Assembly: GCF_001314995.1 (NCBI RefSeq)
Contig: NZ_CP012938.1
Coordinates: 5,890,001 to 5,954,000, forward strand
Direction of reading: 5' to 3'
Length of the DNA: 64,000 bases
Source of the DNA: Bacteroides ovatus
GTDB lineage: Bacteria > Bacteroidota > Bacteroidia > Bacteroidales > Bacteroidaceae
Both the position numbers and the translations under genes were made by a program. Shown one piece after another: positions 9,588 to 18,634 of this stretch (the first letter of the stretch is position 1; every line of letters starts with the position of its first letter). The notes beneath the pieces are model-generated. The model searched no databases. It had not been told where the DNA came from and worked only from the letters and a program-made list of their open reading frames with translations.

Positions 9588-11525
9588 ATGAGTTATTTAC
9601 GATTTGACAAGACCCTCATGACGAATCTGGAAGAGTCTCTTCAAAGAGAAATCCTCCGGACGAACAAAGCAGGAGCTTATCATTGTACGACGATTGTTGA
9701 TTGTAACACACGCAAATATCACGGCCTGTTGGTAATTCCAGTTCCCAATATCGACGATGAAAATCATGTGCTGCTATCTTCTCTTGATGAAACGGTAATT
9801 CAACACGGTGCGGAGTTTAACTTGGGATTGCACAAATATCAGGGAAACAACTTTAGTCCTAACGGACACAAGTATATCCGCGAGTTTGATTGTGAGCATA
9901 TCCCGGCAACAACTTACCGTGTCGGAGGTGTTATCCTCCGCAAAGAAAAAATCTTTGTACATCATGAAAATAGAATCCTGATTCGTTATACTTTGCTGGA
10001 TGCGCATTCGGCTACGACTTTGCGCTTCCGCCCGTTCCTCGCTTTCAGGAGTGTACGTGAGTACACACATGAAAATGCGCAGGCAAGCCGCGAGTATCAA
10101 CTTGTGGAAAATGGTATTAAAACCTGTATGTATCCCGGATATCCGGAACTATATATGCAGTTGAATAAAAAGTGTGAGTTTCATTTCATGCCTGACTGGT
10201 ATCGGGGGATTGAATACCCGAAAGAACAAGAGCGTGGGTATGACTTCAATGAAGACCTTTATGTTCCCGGTTATTTTGAGGTGGATATAAAGAAAGGGGA
10301 GAGCATCGTATTCTCTGCCGGAACTTCAGAAGTGACTCCCCGTAGATTGAAACAAACATTTGAGGCTGAAGTGCTTGATCGTACCCCTCGTGATAGCTTT
10401 TACCATTGTCTGAAGAATTCCGCTCATCAGTTCCATAACCAGCAGGAAGACGAACATTATATTCTTGCCGGTTATCCGTGGTTTAAATGTCGTGCACGTG
10501 ATATGTTCATTGCCCTGCCGGGACTGACGCTTGCACTCGATGAGGTCGACCAGTTTGAGGATGTGATGAAAACGGCGGAAAAGGCGATTCGCAATTTTAT
10601 AAATGAAGAACCAGTAGGCTACAAGATTTATGAAATGGAGCATCCTGACGTTTTGCTTTGGGCTGTCTGGGCTTTGCAGCAATATGCAAAAGAAACTTCC
10701 CGTGAGCAATGTCGTCAGAAATACGGAGAACTCCTGAAAGATATAATGGAGTTTATTCGTCAGCGGAAACATGAGAATCTTTTCTTGCATGATAATGGAT
10801 TACTTTTTGCCAACGGTACGGATAAGGCGATTACATGGATGAATTCTACAGTGAACGGACATCCGGTGATTCCTCGTACGGGGTATATTGTTGAATTTAA
10901 TGCGTTGTGGTATAATGCGTTGCGTTTTATAGCTGATTTGGTGCGCGAAGGAGGAGACGTATACTTGGCGGATGAACTCGATGCGCAGGCAGAAGTAACC
11001 GGAAAGTCTTTTGTCGAGGTATTCCGTAACGAATATGGTTATCTGCTTGATTATGTAGACGGTAATATGATGGATTGGAGTGTACGTCCTAACATGATAT
11101 TTACCGTAGCGTTTGATTATTCTCCTTTGGATCGTGCACAAAAGAAACAGGTGCTTGATATTGTGACCAAAGAGCTGCTCACTCCGAAAGGAATTCGTTC
11201 GTTGAGTCCGAAGAGTGGCGGATATAATCCGAACTATGTAGGTCCGCAGATACAACGCGATTATGCTTATCATCAGGGAACGGCCTGGCCTTGGTTGATG
11301 GGATTCTATCTGGAAGCTTATCTTCGAATTTATAAGATGAGCGGATTGTCATTCGTTGAACGCCAACTGATTAGTTATGATGACGAAATGACAAGCCACT
11401 GTGTTGGTTCCATTCCCGAGCTATTCGATGGGAACCCGCCTTTCAAAGGACGCGGCGCAGTATCGTTTGCGATGAATGTAGCAGAAATACTGCGTGTCTT
11501 AAAGCTATTGTCTAAGTATTATTAA
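9588..11525 (+). CDS. glycogen debranching enzyme (amylo-alpha-1,6-glucosidase, GH133-like)
   Basis: A 645-residue cytosolic enzyme that hydrolyses alpha-1,6 branches of glycogen. The N-terminal debranching domain (about 15-230) has NTRKYHGLLV near residue 45. The catalytic alpha/alpha-barrel (about 270-640) has AGYPWFKCRARDMFIALPGL, FLHDNGLLFANGTDKAITWM, and a late QRDYAYHQGTAWPWLMGFY, conserved in the GDE_C/GH133 family. The start is the first ATG with MSYLRFDKTL. It is the first gene of an operon with a glycosyltransferase (16 bases later) and a GH57 enzyme, consistent with storage-polysaccharide turnover. Confidence 0.93.
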   Translation: MSYLRFDKTLMTNLEESLQREILRTNKAGAYHCTTIVDCNTRKYHGLLVIPVPNIDDENHVLLSSLDETVIQHGAEFNLGLHKYQGNNFSPNGHKYIREFDCEHIPATTYRVGGVILRKEKIFVHHENRILIRYTLLDAHSATTLRFRPFLAFRSVREYTHENAQASREYQLVENGIKTCMYPGYPELYMQLNKKCEFHFMPDWYRGIEYPKEQERGYDFNEDLYVPGYFEVDIKKGESIVFSAGTSEVTPRRLKQTFEAEVLDRTPRDSFYHCLKNSAHQFHNQQEDEHYILAGYPWFKCRARDMFIALPGLTLALDEVDQFEDVMKTAEKAIRNFINEEPVGYKIYEMEHPDVLLWAVWALQQYAKETSREQCRQKYGELLKDIMEFIRQRKHENLFLHDNGLLFANGTDKAITWMNSTVNGHPVIPRTGYIVEFNALWYNALRFIADLVREGGDVYLADELDAQAEVTGKSFVEVFRNEYGYLLDYVDGNMMDWSVRPNMIFTVAFDYSPLDRAQKKQVLDIVTKELLTPKGIRSLSPKSGGYNPNYVGPQIQRDYAYHQGTAWPWLMGFYLEAYLRIYKMSGLSFVERQLISYDDEMTSHCVGSIPELFDGNPPFKGRGAVSFAMNVAEILRVLKLLSKYY

Positions 11526-11541
11526 AAAAGGAGGAACGAAG

Positions 11542-12807
11542 ATGAAAGTTTTAATGTTTGGATGGGAATTCCCTCCCAAAATATATGGTGGTCTTGCGGT
11601 TGCTTCTTATGGAATAACTAAAGGATTGAGTCTGCAAGGTGATATGGAGACGATTTTCTGTATGCCTAAACCGAGCGGTGAAGAAGAAAAGTTCTTGAAA
11701 ATAATCGGTATGAATCAAGTACCCATCGTGTGGCGTGATGTCAACTACGACTACTTGAAGTCCCGCTTGTTGGAAATGACACCAGAGGAGTATTATTCTT
11801 TCCGTGATCACATCTATGCCGATTTTTCTTATATGCATGTGAATGATTTGGGATGTATGGAGTTTGCAGGTGGTTATCCCGGGAACTTACACGAAGAAAT
11901 TAACAATTTCTCGATCATTGCCGGAGTAGTGGCTCGTCAGCAGGAGTTTGATATTATTCATGCTCATGACTGGCTGACTTACCCTGCCGGCGTACATGCC
12001 AAGATGGTAAGTGGAAAGCCGCTTTGTATCCATGTGCATGCTACTGATTTTGACCGTTCTCGTGGCAAAGTCAATCCTACTGTTTATTCGATTGAGAAGA
12101 ATGGTATGGATCATGCTGATTGTATCATGTGCGTATCCGAGTTGACTCGCCGCACTGTTATTAACGAGTATCATCAGGACCCCAGAAAAGTATTTGCGAT
12201 GCATAATGCTGTTTATCCATTGTCGCAGGAGCTGTTGGACATTCCACGTCCCGATCATTCAAAAGAAAAGGTGGTCACTTTCCTCGGACGTATTACGATG
12301 CAGAAAGGACCGGAATATTTTGTAGAAGCTGCTGCACTTGTGTTGCGTCGTACTCGTAATATTCGTTTCGTCATGGCTGGCTCGGGCGATATGTTGAATG
12401 CCATGATTAACCTGGTGGCTGAACGCGGTATTGCTGACCGGTTCCATTTCCCGGGTTTTATGAAAGGTAAGCAGGTATATGAGGTTTATAAGAACAGTGA
12501 TGTATTTGTCATGCCATCTGTCTCTGAACCTTTCGGTATTGCTCCATTGGAGGCTATGCAGTGTGGAACACCTTCCATTATTTCTAAGCAGTCGGGGTGT
12601 GGCGAGATTCTTGATAAGGTGATAAAAACTGACTACTGGGATATTCATGCAATGGCTGACGCTATCCATTCTCTTTGTACTAATCCGTCTCTTTTCGAAT
12701 ACCTCAAGGAAGAGGGAAAGAAGGAAGTAGATGGGATTACTTGGGAGAAAGTCGGCTTGAGAATCCGTGCTCTCTATGAGGCTGTGTTAAGAAACTATGG
12801 TAAATAA
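11542..12807 (+). CDS. GT-B glycosyltransferase, probable glycogen synthase-like
   Basis: A 421-residue cytosolic transferase with two Rossmann domains. The N-terminal donor-loop motif is WEFPPKIYGGLAVASYG; the middle part has FDIIHAHDWLTYPAGVHAK; and the C-terminal domain has LGRITMQKGPEYFVEAA and the nucleotide-sugar motif VSEPFGIAPLEAMQCG. It resembles GT4/GT5 alpha-glucosyltransferases. Because it is cotranscribed with a debranching enzyme and GH57 amylase, it is probably the glucan-elongating enzyme of the cluster, but the donor (ADP- or UDP-glucose) cannot be read from sequence. It lies 16 bases after the debranching gene and 17 bases before the GH57 gene. Confidence 0.88.
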   Translation: MKVLMFGWEFPPKIYGGLAVASYGITKGLSLQGDMETIFCMPKPSGEEEKFLKIIGMNQVPIVWRDVNYDYLKSRLLEMTPEEYYSFRDHIYADFSYMHVNDLGCMEFAGGYPGNLHEEINNFSIIAGVVARQQEFDIIHAHDWLTYPAGVHAKMVSGKPLCIHVHATDFDRSRGKVNPTVYSIEKNGMDHADCIMCVSELTRRTVINEYHQDPRKVFAMHNAVYPLSQELLDIPRPDHSKEKVVTFLGRITMQKGPEYFVEAAALVLRRTRNIRFVMAGSGDMLNAMINLVAERGIADRFHFPGFMKGKQVYEVYKNSDVFVMPSVSEPFGIAPLEAMQCGTPSIISKQSGCGEILDKVIKTDYWDIHAMADAIHSLCTNPSLFEYLKEEGKKEVDGITWEKVGLRIRALYEAVLRNYGK

Positions 12808-12824
12808 CAAAACAATAAATAAAA

Positions 12825-14279
12825 ATGAGAACTATCTGTCTTTATTTTGAAATACATCAAATTATCCATTTGAAACGTTATCGTTTCTTCGATATTGGTA
12901 ATGACCATTATTATTACGATGACTATGCGAATGAAACGGGTATGAATGAGGTTGCTGAACGTTCGTATATTCCTGCTCTCAATGCTTTAATTGAGATGGT
13001 GAAAAACTCGGGTGGTGCTTTTAAAGTAGCGCTTTCTATCTCGGGGGTAGCTTTGGAACAATTGGAAATTCATGCTCCGGCAGTCATTGATTTATTGCAC
13101 CAGTTGAATGAAACAGGATGTTGTGAGTTTTTGTGTGAACCTTATTCACATGGTTTGTCTTCACTTGCCAACGAGGATTGCTTCCGCGAAGAAGTGCTTC
13201 GTCAACGTGATAAGATGAAACAGATGTTTGGTAAAGAACCGAAAGTATTCCGCAACTCTAGTCTGATTTATTCTGATGAAATTGGTGGCTTGGTAGCTTC
13301 TATGGGCTTCAAGGGGATGTTGACGGAAGGGGCTAAACATATCTTGGGATGGAAGAGTCCGCATTATGTTTATCACTGTAATCAAGCTCCCAGTCTTAAG
13401 CTTTTGTTGAGGGATTTCAAACTTTCTGACGACATCAGCTTGCGCTTCTCCAATTCGGATTGGGCTGAATATCCTTTGTTTGCCGATAAATATATTAATT
13501 GGATTGATGTATTGCCGCAAGAGGAACAAGTGATTAATATCTTCATGGAATTGAGCTCGCTTGGTATGGCTCAACCATTGTCTTCTAATATTCTTGAATT
13601 CTTGAAAGCGTTGCCGGAATGTGCAAAGGCTAAGGGAATCACTTTCTCTACACCGACAGAAATTGTAACGAAACTGAAATCGGTGTCACAGCTTGATGTC
13701 GCATATCCGATGTCATGGGTTGATGAGGAAAGAGATACTAGTTGTTGGCTGGGTAATGTTATGCAACGCGAGGCTTTCAATAAATTGTATAGTGTAGCTG
13801 AACGTGTTCATTTGTGTGACGACCGCCGTATCAAGCAGGATTGGGATTATTTGCAAGCTAGCAATAACTTCCGTTTCATGACGACGAAGAATAATGGTAT
13901 GTGGTTGAATCGCGGAATCTATGATTCTCCTTATGATGCTTTCACCAACTATATGAATATTCTAGGTGACTTTATCAAACGGGTAGATGCACTATATCCT
14001 GCTGATGTAGACAGCGAAGAATTAAATTCTTTGTTGACTACAATTAAGAACCAGGGGGATGAGATTACCGAGTTAGAAAAAGAAGTGGCTAAATGGCAGG
14101 CAAAAGCAGAAGCGGCAAAGAAAACGACAGTCAAAAAGGCTGCTGATGCTAAAGAACCGGTAATAAAAGAAAAAGCTGTTGCTAAATCAAAACCTGCTGC
14201 AAAGAAAGCTGAAGTTAAGAAAGCAGCTGCGGAACCGAAGAAGACTACAGGTAAAGCTAAAAAGGTTGCTGCTAAATAA
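12825..14279 (+). CDS. GH57 family alpha-amylase-like protein with Lys/Ala-rich tail
   Basis: A 484-residue protein with a GH57 (beta/alpha)7 catalytic region (about 1-400). It begins TICLYFEIHQIIHLKRYRFF and has the conserved CEFLCEPYSHGLSSL segment and a helical C-terminal part (MTTKNNGMW, SPYDAFTNYMNILGDF). It probably acts on alpha-glucans in the cytosol. A short coiled-coil segment (about 405-430) is followed by roughly 60 residues dominated by Lys and Ala (KKAEVKKAAAEPKKTTGKAKK), resembling histone-like tails and not part of GH57. It is the last gene of the glycogen operon and ends at an intrinsic terminator. Confidence 0.9.
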   Translation: MRTICLYFEIHQIIHLKRYRFFDIGNDHYYYDDYANETGMNEVAERSYIPALNALIEMVKNSGGAFKVALSISGVALEQLEIHAPAVIDLLHQLNETGCCEFLCEPYSHGLSSLANEDCFREEVLRQRDKMKQMFGKEPKVFRNSSLIYSDEIGGLVASMGFKGMLTEGAKHILGWKSPHYVYHCNQAPSLKLLLRDFKLSDDISLRFSNSDWAEYPLFADKYINWIDVLPQEEQVINIFMELSSLGMAQPLSSNILEFLKALPECAKAKGITFSTPTEIVTKLKSVSQLDVAYPMSWVDEERDTSCWLGNVMQREAFNKLYSVAERVHLCDDRRIKQDWDYLQASNNFRFMTTKNNGMWLNRGIYDSPYDAFTNYMNILGDFIKRVDALYPADVDSEELNSLLTTIKNQGDEITELEKEVAKWQAKAEAAKKTTVKKAADAKEPVIKEKAVAKSKPAAKKAEVKKAAAEPKKTTGKAKKVAAK

Positions 14280-14303
14280 GGAGTATAAGATTGTTATATA
14301 TGG

Positions 14304-14340
14304 AACCGTGGGTGAGATAAAAGGCACTCACGGTTTTTTA
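14304..14340 (+). terminator. terminator of the glycogen operon
   Basis: An 11-bp stem with one mismatch (14304-14314 with 14325-14335) is followed by TTTTTTA, 25 bases after the GH57 stop codon. Confidence 0.85.
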
Positions 14341-14441
14341 TGATAGAGATTTTAAGGGATTTCAATGAATGTCTTTTTTTGTATAATACAAAGAGTGAAA
14401 TTTACCTTGGCAGTTTTCATCTGAATATATATCTATAAAAC

Positions 14442-14477
14442 AATAGCACAGATTACTCTAATGTAACCTGTGCTATT
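14442..14477 (-). terminator. terminator of the DUF4270 gene
   Basis: An inverted repeat pairs AATAGCACAG (14442-14451) with CTGTGCTATT (14468-14477), and the minus-strand 3' side is T-rich (TTGTTTTATAG). It lies 27 bases after the DUF4270 stop. The flanks on both sides could allow bidirectional use. Confidence 0.7.
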
Positions 14478-14503
14478 ATTTTATAGATTATCTTACTTGT
14501 CTT

Positions 14504-16210
14504 TTATTTCGATTTTGTTCCGAAGTTTGTAGAGACAACTTCAAGTTTGAGTAAATACTCTGGATATGAAGGGTTGCCTTGAGCATCTTGTATACTTCCT
14601 TTGCTACCTCCTTTTAAACGTGCATAACCAGGTTTCAGGTCATGTTGTATGCTAATAACATTGCTCGAAGAACCATAATAGCTATTACTTGAAGAAGAAT
14701 CTGTGGTTACAAGTACTGGAATAAGTATGAATTTGTTCCAATCACTATATTTTTCCCATTCTTCAATATTATGAACCTCTTTAGATTCTGTTTTGCCTTC
14801 GGAGTTAGTTATTTGGAGAGTTATCGTACCATTCTTGAGTTTCTTTTCTGCTTCTTCTCTTTCTCCATCTCCTAAACAATTATTTATCATTTGAGTGATA
14901 TTGTTGAATGTATATTGGGTAAAGCTAGTTGTAGTAGAAGTAAATAGAGATGAAGTTATACCATCGCTAAGTTGATTACCTTTGAAGAAACTATCTTTAT
15001 ACTTTTTACGTATTAATAAAACGTTATTAGGAGTAGACATGCCAAACTTCTTATCACTGGTTTCATTATAGATAGGAATTCCTAATTTTACCGCATTCAA
15101 AGTGTCTCCTTGAAGCTTTTCTGCTATTTGACTAACAGGGAGAGTTAACTGAGTAAAGATTCCAGCTGGACTTTTTAAGTAAGTCCATTCAGATTTATTG
15201 ATGCAATTTTGAATGGCTGCTTTATCATTCTCTAACTGGTTTGCTTGAATAACTTCACGAGTGGTAGCGAACGTACGATATCCATAGTAAGTAGAGTCTT
15301 TATATACTCCATTTTCAGCTACTTTCTTTTGCAATTTAACACCAGTAATTGTATCAACAGCATAGCATTTATATACTACGTTCATCTGAGCTTGATTTAT
15401 ATAAAGTACCGTACCATCACCATAATCACTCTTCACATAAATTCCCTTAAAAATCTTCCTAAACTCTTTATTGTCAAGATTGACACCTAACTCATTGGCT
15501 TTTTTTATAATCTCTTTACCAATTTCCTTGGCAGCTTCGTCTCTGAAAGAAACATGAACACTAGGGACATATGTACTAAGATTACGAATAGAGTCTTTTA
15601 CTGAAAGATCGACTGCTGTATAAGCTTTCGTGCCTAATAAGCTATTAGGATCTGCGTGATCGTAGTAGTTTTCCGGATTAATATTTGTATAGTAGGCATG
15701 TTCAGTATCTAAGTTCTCGCTCAATTCATAGACACTCAAACGACAAGCTGTTAATGAATCTCCAAAGTAACTGCTATACCATAAATAAAGTTCGATAGTG
15801 TGGATGTTACCAATGATTTTATTGTTGTCATCACGTATGAATGTGACATCTTTATTATCTTCATTATCATCCCCTACCATTACGCGGGTAGCTTTCTTCT
15901 TTTCGTCCAAAGCAGTACCATCATATACTCCAGGGAATGTCATTCCTGACGGACAGTTGAGTTCTGCCAAGAAGCCTGCCTGATAAGTTCCAAATATTTC
16001 ATCAGTGAACTTACCTACATACCCCACATTAGTCATTGCATAAATCTCACCGGCATGAACGGATTCGGTAGTTACATCAAATGTAGATAGCTTTCCATTG
16101 ATATTTTGGTCGCTTCCCGGAAACATTCCCAATCCCAGTCCGGCAGTGTTGTCATCACAACCCCAAAAGGTGATTGCCAGTAAAGCTATTAAGGCGTATT
16201 TTGCTTTCAT
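14504..16210 (-). CDS. DUF4270 family lipoprotein
   Basis: A 568-residue lipoprotein with signal peptide MKAKYALIALLAITFWGC (Cys18) and an acidic start to the mature part. The body is predicted beta-rich, has no catalytic motif, and contains SNYSK-like Ser/Asn-rich stretches (DSSSSNSYYGSSSN) near the C-terminus. It matches DUF4270, a Bacteroidota family of surface or periplasmic lipoproteins of unknown role. The ATG at 16210 is chosen because it starts the signal peptide directly; the frame is open upstream to 16261. It follows the half-length glycogen-synthase-like gene by 20 bases and is probably cotranscribed with it. Confidence 0.85.
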   Translation of the reverse strand: MKAKYALIALLAITFWGCDDNTAGLGLGMFPGSDQNINGKLSTFDVTTESVHAGEIYAMTNVGYVGKFTDEIFGTYQAGFLAELNCPSGMTFPGVYDGTALDEKKKATRVMVGDDNEDNKDVTFIRDDNNKIIGNIHTIELYLWYSSYFGDSLTACRLSVYELSENLDTEHAYYTNINPENYYDHADPNSLLGTKAYTAVDLSVKDSIRNLSTYVPSVHVSFRDEAAKEIGKEIIKKANELGVNLDNKEFRKIFKGIYVKSDYGDGTVLYINQAQMNVVYKCYAVDTITGVKLQKKVAENGVYKDSTYYGYRTFATTREVIQANQLENDKAAIQNCINKSEWTYLKSPAGIFTQLTLPVSQIAEKLQGDTLNAVKLGIPIYNETSDKKFGMSTPNNVLLIRKKYKDSFFKGNQLSDGITSSLFTSTTTSFTQYTFNNITQMINNCLGDGEREEAEKKLKNGTITLQITNSEGKTESKEVHNIEEWEKYSDWNKFILIPVLVTTDSSSSNSYYGSSSNVISIQHDLKPGYARLKGGSKGSIQDAQGNPSYPEYLLKLEVVSTNFGTKSK

Positions 16211-16230
16211 GATCGTCGTATCTTGATTTT

Positions 16231-17064
16231 TTATTCTTCTTCGTTTGCAGTGGCTTCCCATACTTGATCGTAGAACTCGTTGCAGGCATCTGCATAGTTT
16301 TCCGGGTTCTGGTAGTCAAGTACCAATTTGCCAGATTGGCGGGCATATTCAATAATAGACTCGTCTACCTTTTCACTGTTTTGTATTACTCCGTCCGAAT
16401 AGTCAACAGCGAGTTTGCAAAGAGCGGCGTAGTCTACCGGTTCCTTCAAATCACCTAAATCTTTCTTAGTAATACCTTTCAGCATCAGTTTTGTTGCGAA
16501 ATCGTCGCTAAGTGTACTCTTGAAATCATCTTCATAAACAGAGAATACCACTTTAGCGTCGCGGAAAGAAGGTTCGTCTTTATAGGCTTTCTTAATATAA
16601 AGAGGAGCTAAAGCTGTCATCCAGCCATGACAGTGAATGACATCAGGACACCAGCGAAGCTTTTTCACTGTTTCCAATACACCGCGTGCATAGAAAACGG
16701 CACGGCTATCGTTATCATCATATTCTATACCATTTTCATCCGTTGTCTGCATACGATTCTGGAAATAATCGTCGTTATCGATGAAATATACCTGCATGCG
16801 TGCGGATTGGATAGAAGCAACTTTTATAATCAAGGGGTGGTCAGTATCGTCGATAATCAGGTTCATACCAGAGAGGCGGATCACTTCGTGCAGTTGATTT
16901 CTGCGCTCATTGATATTTCCCCATTTGGGCATAAAGGTTCTGATTTCACGGCCTTTTTCTTGTATTGCCTGTGGAAGGTTTCTACCTATATTGGCCATTT
17001 CGGATTCTGAAACGTAAGGTGTAATCTCTTGAGTAATAAATAAAACTTTATTCGCCTTTGTCAT
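16231..17064 (-). CDS. glycogen/starch synthase N-domain-like protein, half length
   Basis: A 277-residue protein similar to the N-terminal Rossmann domain of GT5 starch/glycogen synthases: LFITQEITPYV at the start and DVIHCHGWMTALAPLYIKKAY at about 140-160, the position of the acceptor-side His motif. The usual KxGGL donor-binding motif after the first strand is replaced by SESEMANIGRNLP, and the entire C-terminal donor-binding domain is absent; the frame ends in an acidic tail. Full-length family members are about 480 residues. It is therefore unlikely to be an active synthase on its own. It is divergent from panC and upstream of the DUF4270 gene. Confidence 0.8.
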   Translation of the reverse strand: MTKANKVLFITQEITPYVSESEMANIGRNLPQAIQEKGREIRTFMPKWGNINERRNQLHEVIRLSGMNLIIDDTDHPLIIKVASIQSARMQVYFIDNDDYFQNRMQTTDENGIEYDDNDSRAVFYARGVLETVKKLRWCPDVIHCHGWMTALAPLYIKKAYKDEPSFRDAKVVFSVYEDDFKSTLSDDFATKLMLKGITKKDLGDLKEPVDYAALCKLAVDYSDGVIQNSEKVDESIIEYARQSGKLVLDYQNPENYADACNEFYDQVWEATANEEE

Positions 17065-17092
17065 AATAACAATAGTTCACTATAATATTCTG

Positions 17093-17100
17093 CAAAGATA
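17093..17100 (-). promoter_or_regulatory. -7 element for the glycogen-synthase-like gene
   Basis: The minus strand reads TATCTTTG, an exact TAnnTTTG match 28 bases before the ATG at 17064. A -33 element is not clear. Confidence 0.55.
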
Positions 17101-17206
17101 CGAAAAAAAAGACACATTAAATAAGATATTCTTTCTTTATGTGGCAAATATTAGTTTATTTTGCAGAGTTTTTGCAAACGAGTAAAACATAAACCAATTG
17201 ACGAAA

Positions 17207-18052
17207 ATGAAAGTAGTGCACACTATCAAGGACTTACAGGCAGAATTGACTGCCCTAAGAGCCCAAGGTAAAAAGGTGGGACTGGTTCCTACAATGGGTG
17301 CTTTACATGCGGGACATGCATCTCTGGTAAAGCGCAGCGTAAGTGAGAATGGTGTAACTGTTGTGAGTGTTTTTGTGAATCCCACACAGTTTAACGATAA
17401 AAATGACTTGGAGAAATATCCGCGTACATTGGATGCAGATTGCCGTTTGTTGGAAGAATGCGGGGCGGATTTCGCTTTTTCTCCTTCAGTTAGCGAAATG
17501 TATCCGGAACCGGATACCCGTCAATTTAGCTATGCACCATTGGATACGGTGATGGAAGGAGCTTTCCGTCCGGGACATTTTAACGGTGTTTGCCAAATTG
17601 TCAGCAAGCTATTTGATGCTGTACAGCCGGATCGTGCATATTTCGGAGAGAAAGACTTCCAGCAGTTAGCGATTATTCGTGAGATGGTTCGACAATTGAA
17701 ATATAACCTTGAAATTGTAGGTTGTTCAATTGTACGTGAGGAAGACGGACTGGCATTGAGTAGCCGGAACAAACGTTTATCTGCAGAAGAACGTGAAAAT
17801 GCTTTAAATATTTCTCGCACCTTATTTAAAAGTCGTAACTTTGCAGCCACTCATACAGTGAGCGAGACGCAAAAGATGGTTGAAGATGCGATTGAAGCCG
17901 CTCCGGGTTTGCGTATGGAGTATTTTGAGATCGTAGACGGAAACACATTGCAGAAAATTAGCAATTGGGAAGATACTTCCTATGCAGTAGGATGCATCAC
18001 AGTGTTCTGTGGAGAGGTCCGGCTGATCGATAACATTAAATATAAAGAATAA
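17207..18052 (+). CDS. panC: pantoate--beta-alanine ligase
   Basis: A 281-residue cytosolic ligase that condenses pantoate and beta-alanine with ATP to form pantothenate. Conserved motifs include [15 protein letters not shown] (ATP-binding HxGH region), [41 protein letters not shown] and [11 protein letters not shown] (KMSKS-like). The ATG at 17207 is chosen; an in-frame TTG three codons upstream is less likely. It is 18 bases upstream of panD, so the two consecutive steps of beta-alanine supply and use are encoded together. Confidence 0.96.
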   Translation: MKVVHTIKDLQAELTALRAQGKKVGLVPTMGALHAGHASLVKRSVSENGVTVVSVFVNPTQFNDKNDLEKYPRTLDADCRLLEECGADFAFSPSVSEMYPEPDTRQFSYAPLDTVMEGAFRPGHFNGVCQIVSKLFDAVQPDRAYFGEKDFQQLAIIREMVRQLKYNLEIVGCSIVREEDGLALSSRNKRLSAEERENALNISRTLFKSRNFAATHTVSETQKMVEDAIEAAPGLRMEYFEIVDGNTLQKISNWEDTSYAVGCITVFCGEVRLIDNIKYKE

Positions 18053-18070
18053 CTAAAAAGACGAAACCTT

Positions 18071-18424
18071 ATGATGATTGAAGTGTTGAAGTCGAAAATT
18101 CATTGTGCACGTGTCACGGAGGCAAATCTGAACTACATGGGTAGTATCACGATTGATGAAGACCTGCTGGATGCTGCAAACATGATTCCGGGAGAGAAAG
18201 TGTATATCGCTGATAATAACAACGGTGAACGCTTTGAAACCTACATTATCAAAGGTGAACGCGGTTCGGGCAAAATTTGTCTGAATGGTGCTGCTGCCCG
18301 CAAGGTGCAACCCGATGATATTGTGATAATCATGTCCTATGCATTGATGGATTTTGAGGAAGCCAAGTCGTTTAAACCGGCTGTAATTTTCCCTGATCCT
18401 GCGACGAACAAAGTAGTAAAGTAG
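18071..18424 (+). CDS. panD: aspartate 1-decarboxylase
   Basis: A 117-residue pyruvoyl-dependent enzyme that makes beta-alanine from aspartate for pantothenate synthesis. The self-cleavage site is Gly24-Ser25 in [12 protein letters not shown], the same numbering as in E. coli, which supports the first of the two adjacent ATGs. The later [20 protein letters not shown] motif is conserved. It is cotranscribed with panC and followed by a strong terminator. Confidence 0.96.
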   Translation: MMIEVLKSKIHCARVTEANLNYMGSITIDEDLLDAANMIPGEKVYIADNNNGERFETYIIKGERGSGKICLNGAAARKVQPDDIVIIMSYALMDFEEAKSFKPAVIFPDPATNKVVK

Positions 18425-18444
18425 AAAGTATCTTTGATATTTGA

Positions 18445-18491
18445 AATAAGAAAAGCCCCGTTTACATTTTGTAAACGGGGCTTTTCTTATT
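18445..18491. terminator. terminator of panCD
   Basis: A perfect 21-bp inverted repeat (18445-18465 with 18471-18491) has a 5-base loop. The 3' arm contains TTTTCTTATT. It lies 20 bases after the panD stop. The A-rich opposite arm means it could also work on the minus strand, for the convergent fusion gene. Confidence 0.88.
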
Positions 18492-18524
18492 CTACTTTTT
18501 ATGCTGGGGGTGATCGATGTTCTA

Positions 18525-18634
18525 CCCACGTGTGAGTTGGTTTTAGCCCACCTCTCGATAAACTTCCGCCCACGTGTCAGATGTAGTTATCCCACGTGTT
18601 AGGGAAGTTTAGCCCGGGTGTTAATAAGCGGCAG
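18525..18634. repeat. intergenic array of 22-nt-period imperfect units (array 2)
   Basis: Units start at 18525, 18547, 18569, 18591 and 18613, exactly 22 bases apart. Three begin CCCACGTGT and the others are variants (CCCACCTCT, CCCGGGTGT). The rest of each unit is looser, with a frequent TTAG or similar just before the next CCC. The fifth unit ends at 18634, directly against the stop codon of the minus-strand gene at 18635. The CACGTG core is palindromic. The unit sequence is unrelated to arrays 1 and 3. Confidence 0.8.
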
